The position numbers and the translations under genes are program-made. Below the pieces are notes generated by a model. The model was given only the letters and a program-made list of their open reading frames with translations. It searched no databases and had not been told where the DNA came from. Below, one piece after another: positions 38,114 to 46,166 of a DNA stretch of 64,000 nt (position 1 is the stretch's first letter; each line of letters begins with the position of its first letter). The DNA lies in contig NZ_CP017770.1 in the NCBI RefSeq assembly GCF_001857945.1, positions 2,914,001-2,978,000 of the forward strand, written 5' to 3'. The stretch is from Paenibacillus crassostreae (lineage in GTDB: Bacteria > Bacillota > Bacilli > Paenibacillales > Paenibacillaceae).

Positions 38114-38481
38114 GATACGTGTGGCTCCTTTCTCTTAGAAATTCTTTTGGCCATAAGTCCTGTACTGAGCATAACAACAAAAGTACTTATGATGACAACA
38201 ATCAGAATACGTAAACCGTCACTTTGTAGCATAGGGATATATTTCATGATCCCGACAGCAGCGGGGACGAAGAATAATAGAAGTTCAGCAAGTAACCAAT
38301 TCGCTCCGATTTCGATCCATTCTAGACGAATAATATGGGTTTCTAAGAGAATGAAGATCACCAAGATACCTAGGATGCTGCCAGGCACTTTCCATTGGAG
38401 CCACTCTGTTAATTGATTCATTAGTATGGAGAAGCCCATTAAGGCTGCGACTTGTAGGATCCCTTTGATCATATTTCTCAT
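38110..38481 (-). CDS. cidA: CidA/LrgA-family holin-like protein
   Basis: Small membrane protein with four helices over 123 residues, holin-like, forming a complex with the CidB protein. The family motif is VPGSILGILVIFILL, and LLFFVPAAVGIMKY follows. GAGGTG precedes the ATG by 7 nt. First gene of a two-gene operon facing the LysR gene, with an LTTR box in the 125-bp gap. Control by acetate or pyruvate status through a CidR-type regulator is known in relatives. Confidence 0.87.
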   Translation of the reverse strand: MRNMIKGILQVAALMGFSILMNQLTEWLQWKVPGSILGILVIFILLETHIIRLEWIEIGANWLLAELLLFFVPAAVGIMKYIPMLQSDGLRILIVVIISTFVVMLSTGLMAKRISKRKEPHVS

Positions 38482-38551
38482 GTATCTTCACCTCTTTCAT
38501 TTGATATGAAAATCTTACATCACTTCCTTTCATAGGTAAAATGAATATAAT

Positions 38552-38578
38552 GAATGATTATCATTCCGTTTTGGAATG
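38552..38578. promoter_or_regulatory. LysR-type operator between cidA and its regulator
   Basis: Perfect inverted repeat CATTCC-GTTTT-GGAATG (38562-38578) containing the T-N11-A pattern of LysR-type boxes. It overlaps a second near-palindrome, GAATGATTATCATTC (38552-38566). It lies in the divergent gap, about 30 bp before the LysR start, where CidR-like autoregulation and cid activation would act. Confidence 0.65.
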
Positions 38579-38606
38579 GTAGTGGTTAGAAAGGAGAGCC
38601 ACCTAC

Positions 38607-39509
38607 ATGGACATAAGACATTTACAATATTTCATGGAAGTAGCCCATCATAAGAGTTTCACCAAGGCCGCAGAATCGCTGTTCATCACTCAGCCTACGA
38701 TTAGTAAGACAATCAAGAATATTGAAGAGGAGCTTCAGATTGTATTATTTGATCGTTCCAGTAAAAAGATTGAGCTAACGGATGCAGGGAGGATCATGTA
38801 TGAACAAGGAAGACATATTGTGAAATCCTTTCACAACCTTTCATCCGAACTACAGGATCTTCAGAATTTAAAGAAAGGTCATATTCGAATCGGCTTACCA
38901 CCTATGGTGGGTTCAAGCTTCTTTCCTGAGGTCATAGGGCAATTCCATAAAGAGTACCCTGACGTAACGATTCAAATCTTCGAAGATGGTGCCAAGAAAG
39001 TCGAACTTGATGTTGAAAGTGGGCTACTCGATATTGGGGTAACTGTGTTACCAACGGATGATGAATTGTTTCATTCATTTTCTTTTGTACAAGAGAAGTT
39101 AATGTTAATAGTGCACCATACACATGCATTAGCTAATAAACAGGATGTCTCATTGTCAGAGCTAGAAGATGAGTCATTCGTATTATTTAGAGAAGATTTC
39201 GCCATGCATGATCGGATTATTAAAGAGTGTGTTCGCTTGGGATTCCAGCCGCATGTTGTTTATGAAAGTTCACAGTGGGATTTAATCAGTGGAATGGTGG
39301 CTGCCAATTTAGGGATTGCTCTCTTACCTGAGACGATCTGTCGTGAAGTCGATCATGCCAAAATACAAATTATACCGCTCGTCAATCCAACGATTCCATG
39401 GCAACTTGGGATGATTTGGCGTAAAGAACGGTATCAGTCCTTTGCAGCGCAGGAATGGATTCAATTTACACAGCGTATTTTCAGCGGAGATCGGAAAACG
39501 ATTTACTAA
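38607..39509 (+). CDS. cidR: LysR-family regulator (CidR/YwbI-like)
   Basis: Transcription factor with an N-terminal winged helix (HLQYFMEVAHHKSFTKAAESLFITQPTISKTIKNIEEEL) and a two-lobed effector domain (IRIGLPPMVGSSFFPEVI...). 300 residues, standard. It is divergent from cidAB, the arrangement of B. subtilis ywbI and staphylococcal cidR, where the regulator responds to acetate or pyruvate metabolism. AAAGGAGAG precedes the ATG. The name follows context; the ligand is not shown by the sequence. Confidence 0.82.
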   Translation: MDIRHLQYFMEVAHHKSFTKAAESLFITQPTISKTIKNIEEELQIVLFDRSSKKIELTDAGRIMYEQGRHIVKSFHNLSSELQDLQNLKKGHIRIGLPPMVGSSFFPEVIGQFHKEYPDVTIQIFEDGAKKVELDVESGLLDIGVTVLPTDDELFHSFSFVQEKLMLIVHHTHALANKQDVSLSELEDESFVLFREDFAMHDRIIKECVRLGFQPHVVYESSQWDLISGMVAANLGIALLPETICREVDHAKIQIIPLVNPTIPWQLGMIWRKERYQSFAAQEWIQFTQRIFSGDRKTIY

Positions 39510-39511
39510 AT

Positions 39512-39577
39512 TTGACTTCATATTTTAGAAGGAATTATAATAGATAGGCTACCTAATTAATTGGTAACCTATCTATT
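39512..39577 (+). promoter_or_regulatory. Promoter and inverted repeat controlling the MarR-ABC operon
   Basis: TTGACT (39512-39517), 18 nt, TATAAT (39536-39541). Directly over the expected start point is a long inverted repeat, ATAGATAGGCTACC-N9-GGTAACCTATCTAT, one mismatch, then ATTTTT. The placement fits an operator for the MarR protein encoded 30 bp downstream; the T run means it may also end the LysR transcript. Both roles are possible. Confidence 0.7.
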
Positions 39578-39608
39578 TTTGTGATAAGGGGGATAATAAC
39601 TTTTTATA

Positions 39609-40082
39609 ATGGATATTTCAATTGCACAAAAGCTATTTGAAGCGATGAAGAGATTCAATAAGGCAGAGTTTAATCACCGCTCAATCAAGGGTGTGCGTCA
39701 TAGTGAAATGATGCTTATGTTTTATGTGAAAAAGCGAACGGAAGCTAATACAGCAGGATTGAAAGTTTCTGAGATAAGTGAAATGTTGGGAGTGACCTCT
39801 CCTACAGTGACTCAGTTGCTGAATTCATTGGAAGTGAAAGACTGGATTGAGCGAACGGTGGATCAGAAAGATCGCAGGGCTGTTCGGGTTAAGCTGAGTA
39901 TTGAGGGAGAAAGGGTGATCCAGCAGGCTATTGCTGTGACTGAAGCATCTTTTAATGAATTAATTCAATACTTAGGGGAAGAAGAGAGCAATCATTTGGC
40001 TGACCTTCTAACCAAGGCTTATCAGTATTTTGAACAGAAAGAAATGGACTTGACGCAGAGTGGGGATGAATCATTATGTTGA
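39609..40082 (+). CDS. MarR-family regulator of ABC exporter operon
   Basis: 157-residue winged-helix repressor: helix-turn-helix around VSEISEMLGVTSPTVTQLLNSLE (about residues 53-75), wing with DQKDRRAVRVKLS (the DxRxxR-type motif), dimer helices at both ends. It overlaps the first exporter gene by 7 bp. MarR proteins next to BmrCD/LmrCD-type exporters often repress them and release on drug binding. The purine-rich AAGGGGG box is 16 nt before the ATG, unusually far, so translation may be weak. Confidence 0.88.
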   Translation: MDISIAQKLFEAMKRFNKAEFNHRSIKGVRHSEMMLMFYVKKRTEANTAGLKVSEISEMLGVTSPTVTQLLNSLEVKDWIERTVDQKDRRAVRVKLSIEGERVIQQAIAVTEASFNELIQYLGEEESNHLADLLTKAYQYFEQKEMDLTQSGDESLC

Positions 40083-41803
40083 AATTATTTAAATATCTAA
40101 GCCCCTATAGGCTTCCTATTATACTTGTACTTTTTCTGGTCTTTATTCAATCCTTATCCGACCTGTACTTACCTACAATGATGGCGGATATTGTTGATAA
40201 AGGAATCGTAGGTGAAGACATCTCGTATATTTGGACAATCGGTGGCGTTATGCTGTTGATCTCAGGAGTTGGAGCGATTTGTTCCATTGCAGCTAGTTAT
40301 TATTCTTCAAAAGTAGCGGTGGGCTTCGGTCAGAGATTACGGAGTAAGGTTTTCCGTCATGTGCAGAATTTCTCATTGCAGGAATTCGATAAGATTGGAA
40401 CAGCATCATTAATTACACGTACGACCAATGATATAAACCAAGTTCAGCAAGTGCTGATCATGTTGCTTCGCATGATGGTTAGTGCTCCCCTGATGTGTAT
40501 CGGTGGGATTATCATGGCGGTGAATCAAGATGCCAAGCTATCGCTTGTTATTGTGGTTGTTATTCCTATTTTAGTAGGAGCTATTGCCATTATTGCGCTG
40601 AAGGGATTACCACTATTTAAAGTGATGCAGGTTAAATTAGATACGTTGAACCGTGTCTTACGTGAGAATCTGACTGGGATGCGAGTGATTCGTTCTTTCA
40701 ATCGCACAGAGCATGAGACGAAACGATTTAACGACGCTAACGTTGATCTGACTGAAACAGCGATAAAAGTAAATAAAATTATGGCAGCGATGATGCCGGT
40801 TATGATGCTGGTCATGAATTTCGCAACGATTGCCATCGTTTGGTTCGGTGGGATTCGTATTAGCGATGGTGAAATGCAAGTGGGTTCATTAATGGCATTC
40901 ATTCAATATGCGACACAAATTATGTTCTCGCTTATTATGTTGTCGATTATCTTTGTTATGGTTCCACGTGCTTCTGCTTCAGCAGTTCGTATTAATGAAG
41001 TATTGGACATGGTTCCGGAGATTAATGATCCTAAGCAGCCGAAGAAAGGTGATCTTGAACAGGGCTTCCTTAAATTCGAAGATGTTACCTACCATTATCC
41101 GGGTGCGGAACAACCAGCGATTTCTAATATTTCCTTTGAAGCTCGGCCAGGTGAGACAACCGCGATTATAGGGGGTACTGGTTCAGGTAAGTCAACATTA
41201 CTTAGTCTGATCCCCCGTTTCTATGATGTAGGAAGTGGAAGGGTATTGATCGATGGCGTGGATGTTCGTGAGCTTACACAAGAACAGTTACGTGCAAAAA
41301 TTGGTTTCGTACCGCAGAAATCAGTGCTATTCACGGGGACGATTGCGGATAATATACGTTATGGTAAAGAAGATGCTAGTGATGAAGAAATACAACGTGC
41401 AGCGGACATAGCACAAGCAACCGATTTTATATCCGAAATGAAAGATGGATTTCAATCTGAGATCGCTCAAGGGGGCGGAAATGTCTCTGGTGGACAGAAA
41501 CAAAGACTTTCCATTGCACGGGCATTAGTGCGTAAACCAGAGGTCTATGTTTTTGATGATAGTTTCTCAGCACTTGATTTCAAGACGGATTCTAAACTAC
41601 GTGCAGCTCTAAAAGAAACAACAACGGATGCTACTGTACTATTGGTCGCACAACGAGTGAGTACAGTCATGGATGCGGATCGTATTATTGTATTAGATGA
41701 TGGTTCGATTGTTGGAATAGGGACACATCGTGAGTTGATGATTACTTGTGATGTCTATCGTGAGATTGTATCCTCACAGCTGTCAGAGGAGGAAAGCGCA
41801 TGA
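40076..41803 (+). CDS. ABC exporter subunit, degenerate half (second system)
   Basis: Six-helix membrane domain plus ATPase: Walker A GGTGSGKST, canonical signature VSGGQKQR, Walker B VYVFDDSFSALD with Asp in place of the catalytic Glu. This is the non-catalytic signature of heterodimeric exporters, completed by the partner's altered ISQGQ signature. 575 residues. Overlaps the MarR gene upstream and the partner gene downstream (ATGA). It parallels the exporter at 17402-20990, so the window carries two paralogous systems with different regulators. Multidrug or lipid export is the likely class of function. Confidence 0.91.
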   Translation: MLKLFKYLSPYRLPIILVLFLVFIQSLSDLYLPTMMADIVDKGIVGEDISYIWTIGGVMLLISGVGAICSIAASYYSSKVAVGFGQRLRSKVFRHVQNFSLQEFDKIGTASLITRTTNDINQVQQVLIMLLRMMVSAPLMCIGGIIMAVNQDAKLSLVIVVVIPILVGAIAIIALKGLPLFKVMQVKLDTLNRVLRENLTGMRVIRSFNRTEHETKRFNDANVDLTETAIKVNKIMAAMMPVMMLVMNFATIAIVWFGGIRISDGEMQVGSLMAFIQYATQIMFSLIMLSIIFVMVPRASASAVRINEVLDMVPEINDPKQPKKGDLEQGFLKFEDVTYHYPGAEQPAISNISFEARPGETTAIIGGTGSGKSTLLSLIPRFYDVGSGRVLIDGVDVRELTQEQLRAKIGFVPQKSVLFTGTIADNIRYGKEDASDEEIQRAADIAQATDFISEMKDGFQSEIAQGGGNVSGGQKQRLSIARALVRKPEVYVFDDSFSALDFKTDSKLRAALKETTTDATVLLVAQRVSTVMDADRIIVLDDGSIVGIGTHRELMITCDVYREIVSSQLSEEESA

Positions 41804-43674
41804 GTGAGAATCAGAGAGAGCATAAAAAAGCTGGAGGAGGTGGACCTAGACCTGGAGGTGGACATCCTGGGGGTCCACCAGGAGTAGTTATACCTGGCGA
41901 GAAGGCCAAAGATTTCAAAGGATCTTTAAAGAGATTAGTTGGTTATCTGAAACCTCGTAGAGTGGTCTTGTTGTTTATTCTATTGATGGCCATTTTGAGT
42001 ACCTTATTCAGTATCGTAAGTCCGAAGATTCTAGGTAAAGCAACAACTAAATTATTCGAAGGGATCATGGCTGGGACAGCCATCGATTTCGACTATATTA
42101 CTCAAATTTTACTAACGTTAGCCGGATTATATATCATCAGTGCAGCATTTAGTTATGTACAGCAATATCTAATGGCGGGTGTAGCACAGAAGGTTGTACT
42201 CGATATGCGTACTCAGATTAATGGTAAACTGACTCGCTTACCTCTTAAATATTTCGATTCGAAGACACATGGTGAAATTCTGAGTCGGGCTACGAATGAT
42301 GTTGATAACATTAGTACAACGTTGCAGCAAAGTTTAACTCAACTGATTACCTCAGTTGTGACGATTGTAGGGGTTATCATCATGATGCTGACGATTAGCC
42401 CATGGCTGACCCTAATTACAATCGTTACTTTACCGCTTAGTGTATTAGTCGTCAAAGGTGTTGCATCTCGTTCACAGAAATACTTCATGGGCCAACAGAA
42501 ATCACTAGGTGATCTCAATGGACATGTCGAGGAAATGTATACGGGACACAAGATTGTTAAGGCCTTCGGCCGTGAAGAGCAATCGATGAAGGATTTCGAT
42601 GAGATCAATGAGGAATTGTACCACTCTGGTTGGAAAGCGCAGTTCCTGTCTGGGATGATTATGCCGTTAATGGGTTTTGTAAGTAATATAGGATATGTGT
42701 TGGTGTGTGTAGTTGGAGGGATATTCGTTGCCAATAAATCAATCACAATTGGTGATGTTCAAGCCTTCATTCAATACACAAGACAATTCTCAATGCCTAT
42801 TGCTCAAACAGCGAATATTGCCAATGTAATTCAGTCCACAATCGCTTCTGCTGAACGTGTATTTGAATTGTTGGATGAAGAAGAGGAAGTACCTGAACTT
42901 CAGAATGCAAAGACGATTCCATATCCACAAGGATCTGTCCAATTCGAACATGTGAAGTTTGGATATAAGCAAGATGAACTGCTCATTGAAGATATGAATA
43001 TCGATGTGAAGCCAGGCGAGACCATTGCAATTGTGGGTCCTACCGGTGCAGGGAAGACGACGCTTATTAATCTGCTTATGCGCTTCTATGAGTTGACTGA
43101 TGGAGCCATAAAGATTGATGGTGTGAACATTGCGGAGATGAAACGGGGCGATCTTCGTAGTAAGTTCGGTATGGTGCTACAAGATACTTGGCTCTTTAAT
43201 GGAACAATCAAGGATAATATTGCTTATGGTCGAGAAGATGCAACGGATGAGGAGATCATTAATGCCTCTAAGGCAGCTCATGCAGATCATTTCATTCGTA
43301 CGCTCCCAGATGGATATCAGACCATTCTGAATGAAGAAGCATCGAATATTTCTCAGGGACAGAAGCAACTATTGACTATAGCTAGAGCTATTCTTGCCAA
43401 TCCGTCTATTCTAATTCTAGATGAGGCAACTAGTAGCGTTGATACGCGCACGGAGATTCATATACAGAAAGCTATGAATGAATTAATGAAGGGTAGAACC
43501 AGCTTCGTCATTGCACATCGTTTATCTACGATACGCGATGCTGATCTAATCCTCGTAATGAATCATGGTAGTGTGATTGAGCAGGGCAACCATATAGAGT
43601 TACTCAATCAAGGAGGCTTCTATGCCGACCTATATAACAGCCAATTTTCGCAATCTACGCAGAATGCCGTCTAA
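41800..43674 (+). CDS. ABC exporter subunit, catalytic half (second system)
   Basis: Partner of the preceding subunit. A Gly/Pro/His-rich N-terminal segment of about 35 residues, then six membrane helices, then an ATPase with Walker A GPTGAGKTT, signature ISQGQKQ (altered from LSGGQ) and Walker B ILILDEATSSVD with catalytic Glu. 624 residues. A similar Gly/Pro-rich leader occurs in the subunit at 17402-19249, supporting paralogy. Ends in a very strong terminator. Confidence 0.91.
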   Translation: MSENQREHKKAGGGGPRPGGGHPGGPPGVVIPGEKAKDFKGSLKRLVGYLKPRRVVLLFILLMAILSTLFSIVSPKILGKATTKLFEGIMAGTAIDFDYITQILLTLAGLYIISAAFSYVQQYLMAGVAQKVVLDMRTQINGKLTRLPLKYFDSKTHGEILSRATNDVDNISTTLQQSLTQLITSVVTIVGVIIMMLTISPWLTLITIVTLPLSVLVVKGVASRSQKYFMGQQKSLGDLNGHVEEMYTGHKIVKAFGREEQSMKDFDEINEELYHSGWKAQFLSGMIMPLMGFVSNIGYVLVCVVGGIFVANKSITIGDVQAFIQYTRQFSMPIAQTANIANVIQSTIASAERVFELLDEEEEVPELQNAKTIPYPQGSVQFEHVKFGYKQDELLIEDMNIDVKPGETIAIVGPTGAGKTTLINLLMRFYELTDGAIKIDGVNIAEMKRGDLRSKFGMVLQDTWLFNGTIKDNIAYGREDATDEEIINASKAAHADHFIRTLPDGYQTILNEEASNISQGQKQLLTIARAILANPSILILDEATSSVDTRTEIHIQKAMNELMKGRTSFVIAHRLSTIRDADLILVMNHGSVIEQGNHIELLNQGGFYADLYNSQFSQSTQNAV

Positions 43675-43682
43675 ATATTAGT

Positions 43683-43737
43683 ATTGTCAAAAAGGAGTAC
43701 GCACTGGATACCAGTGTCGTACTCCTTTTTGACAATA
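43683..43737 (+). terminator. Very long terminator hairpin
   Basis: About 25 paired bases: ATTGTCAAAAAGGAGTACG then CACTGG, a 3-nt loop, CCAGTG, one bulged T, and the complement. T5 lies inside the 3' arm. It begins 9 bp after the exporter stop codon. Confidence 0.88.
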
Positions 43738-43759
43738 TAAGAAAGTATAAGTTTCACTT
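43734..43759. repeat. Left-end remnant of the hairpin element
   Basis: Matches the left end of hairpin copy A (AATATAAGAAAGTATAAGTTT then CAC instead of TAC) at all but one position, directly overlapping the end of a terminator. The rest of the element is absent. Confidence 0.6.
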
Positions 43760-43943
43760 AATTTACAACAATATATGACTTTTTTCGCGATTTAATCGAT
43801 TGAAATGCGTTTATATAGCGTAATTACAACTATAATGTCTAAAAATGTTGACGGTATTGTGAATTTAGGATATATTCCACAAAGATGACTAACCTTTTTT
43901 TGGATAATGATCATTGGAATTTAATAAAGGAAGGTAGAGAATA

Positions 43944-45665
43944 ATGAAGAGAAAAATTTGGGGACTACGTTCTAAACTAGTCCTTTTAATGGTTATTTTT
44001 ATGATTGCTGGAACGACAGTTCTTGGTTACTACAGTATCTTCCATGCAGAGGTTAAGATCCTCGAGACTGCACAATCTAAGCTTTTATCTGATGCTGCTA
44101 CCGGTATGATGTTACTGGATTATGAGATTCCTGGATATTGGCATGTGAAAGAGGGGGAATTGTACAAAGGAACTGTTCTTATGAATGGTAATCAAGCTTT
44201 AATTGATGAGTTAGGAAGAAAGACTGGCGATACGGTGACTCTATTTATGGGAGATACTCGAGTGGCTACGAATGTGACTAAACCAGATGGGAGCCGTGCT
44301 ACGGGAACTCAAGTATCTGAACAAGTCGCTCAAATCGTACTTACGCAAGGAGAGCAATACATAGGTGAGGCTAATGTTCTAGGTCAAATGAACCAAGCGG
44401 TGTACCAACCGATTAAAGATAAGACAGGAGCGGTTATTGGGATCTGGTATGTAGGTGTCCCAGTGGCTCCTTTTGATGAAATTGTAAGTTCTTTCGAGAA
44501 GCAAGTTGTGAAGATCGTTTGTATTGAGTTATTGATTGTTACACTCGTGATCTGGTTTATGGTTAGCGCAAGTGTCAAGCCGCTTGAGGAACTGACAGTT
44601 ATTGCCGATAAGATCGCTAACGGAGACCTTGATGCACCTATCCCTAAGAATAAAAGTAAGGATGAAATTGGACGGTTAACAGTAGCTGTGGGTAGTATGG
44701 TGAATCATTTATCAACATTGATTTATGATATACGTGAGAATGTTCACTCTTCTGCGGGTCAGGTTTCGGCATCGACGGAAGAAGTATCGCGTTCTTTGGA
44801 ACAAATTACACATGACTATGATGGGGTTGTATCAAATACGAAGAGTATGAATGAAAGAGCACAAAAGGGTAGCCGTTTCGTTCACCAATCTACAATGGCA
44901 ATATCCCAACTAACTGAAATGATTGATAATTCGTATCAACAAGCGAATCATGCGGTGGAGGAATCTCAAGAGACATTAGAAACGGCTACGATGGGTAAAG
45001 AGACGGTGCTTACAAGTGTGGTGGCTATGGATGCGATTAGAAGTAGTGCTATTCAGACTCAGGAACAGATTATAGCGCTCAGTGAATATTCAATTGAGAT
45101 TGAGAACATGGCAAGAAATATATCTGCAATTTCTGAATCAACTAATTTACTAGCACTTAACGCATCAATTGAGGCTGCACGAGCAGGTGAGGCTGGAAGA
45201 GGATTTAGCGTTGTTGCGCAAGAGGTTAGACGGTTGGCAGATCAATCAAATAAGGAGACTATGGCTGTATCCCGCATTGTATCTAAGATTACGGAGGCTA
45301 TTAACCATTCTGCGTTGATGATCGAGCACAGCGTTGAGCAATGCGAACGAGGCACTACGGCAGCAATTACTAGTGGAGAGGCATTGGAACAAATCGTGAA
45401 GGCAATGGAAGGTACGGTACACCGCATTAATAGTATTGCTACAGTAACTAATCAACAAGTGGATCAATCGAGGGTTATTTCAGAAGCAGTGAATCAACTT
45501 GCTACTGCAGTGGATAACACGTTGCATTCATCACAAGAAGTGTTGGATGCATCTGAGAATATATCGGGTGAAATACAATCGTTGGCTGCCAGCTCTGAGG
45601 AAATTAGCGCGATGGCAGCACAATTAGAAACTGCAGTTAGTCAAATCAATATGAAAAAATCATAG
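43944..45665 (+). CDS. Methyl-accepting chemotaxis protein with single Cache sensor
   Basis: 573-residue chemoreceptor. First membrane helix about residues 10-30, single Cache-type extracytoplasmic sensor (about 33-185; VYQPIKDKTGAVIGIWYVGVP is typical of sCache_3), second helix about 190-210, HAMP with KSKDEIGRL, and signalling domain with tip [44 protein letters not shown] precedes the ATG. Such sensors often bind small carboxylates, but the ligand is not shown. Monocistronic. Confidence 0.92.
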   Translation: MKRKIWGLRSKLVLLMVIFMIAGTTVLGYYSIFHAEVKILETAQSKLLSDAATGMMLLDYEIPGYWHVKEGELYKGTVLMNGNQALIDELGRKTGDTVTLFMGDTRVATNVTKPDGSRATGTQVSEQVAQIVLTQGEQYIGEANVLGQMNQAVYQPIKDKTGAVIGIWYVGVPVAPFDEIVSSFEKQVVKIVCIELLIVTLVIWFMVSASVKPLEELTVIADKIANGDLDAPIPKNKSKDEIGRLTVAVGSMVNHLSTLIYDIRENVHSSAGQVSASTEEVSRSLEQITHDYDGVVSNTKSMNERAQKGSRFVHQSTMAISQLTEMIDNSYQQANHAVEESQETLETATMGKETVLTSVVAMDAIRSSAIQTQEQIIALSEYSIEIENMARNISAISESTNLLALNASIEAARAGEAGRGFSVVAQEVRRLADQSNKETMAVSRIVSKITEAINHSALMIEHSVEQCERGTTAAITSGEALEQIVKAMEGTVHRINSIATVTNQQVDQSRVISEAVNQLATAVDNTLHSSQEVLDASENISGEIQSLAASSEEISAMAAQLETAVSQINMKKS

Positions 45666-45675
45666 TAAAGTAAAC

Positions 45676-45736
45676 CACCACGGTTGGGAAGAACTCTTTT
45701 AATAGCGAGAGGTGATCCTAGCACGTGGTGTTTTTT
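45676..45736 (+). terminator. Terminator after chemoreceptor gene
   Basis: Stem CACCACG/CGTGGTG with weaker inner pairing, followed by T6. Confidence 0.75.
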
Positions 45737-45804
45737 ACATTTCTCGTAATGATCGATTCCTTCTTTGTAAATGACGAACTCGGTTCTACATATAAAGCGA
45801 CGTT

Positions 45805-45969
45805 TTAACTCTTTTTCGATTCAGTGTCACTATACGCAACTGGCTTAGCTACCCATTCATCTGCTTGCGGTTCAATGTCTACGCCATTTTCCATTTTCTT
45901 GATTTCGGCAAGAGAATCTCCATCTTTATTGATTTTATTTCGAACTTGATCCTCATTTTGATGCTCCAT
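45805..45969 (-). CDS. Small hydrophilic protein
   Basis: 54 residues from ATG 45969, which lies 7 nt after an excellent AAGGAGGG. Acidic and Lys-rich (EHQNEDQVRNKINKDGDSLAEIKK...), no Cys, no membrane segment; it looks disordered. The frame remains open 12 codons upstream but without a ribosome site. I do not recognise it. The ribosome site and isolated position between terminators make it a credible gene, perhaps a small stress or spore protein by analogy only. Confidence 0.55.
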   Translation of the reverse strand: MEHQNEDQVRNKINKDGDSLAEIKKMENGVDIEPQADEWVAKPVAYSDTESKKS

Positions 45970-46093
45970 TGGTTTCCCTCCTTCTAAATACTTTTCTGCT
46001 GGCACTTAGTAAGGTAACCCAATAGGAGATTTATCATGCATGGAATTACTTATTAATGGTGAGTCAGCGTCGGAGGCGGGTGAAACAAAACAC

Positions 46094-46132
46094 AAACAGA
46101 CCACTCCATCGTTGAATGAGAGTGGTCTGTTT
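46094..46132 (-). terminator. Terminator of the Rieske flavoprotein gene
   Basis: Perfect 13-bp stem AAACAGACCACTC/GAGTGGTCTGTTT with 13-nt loop, 35 bp after the stop. Confidence 0.88.
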
Positions 46133-46166
46133 AAATTTCTATAACCTAGATATATTTCATCAAATA

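Noticed and set aside
38552-38566. Fur box controlling cidA
   Set aside because: Only the central 13 bases match Fur; it overlaps a better LysR-type box and cid genes are not iron genes.
40525-40902. 125-codon open frame opposite the second ABC exporter
   Set aside because: Shadow of the membrane domain coding sequence; composition reflects complementary codons.
42339-42746. 135-codon open frame on the minus strand in the exporter partner gene
   Set aside because: Fully within a well-supported gene, no start signal.
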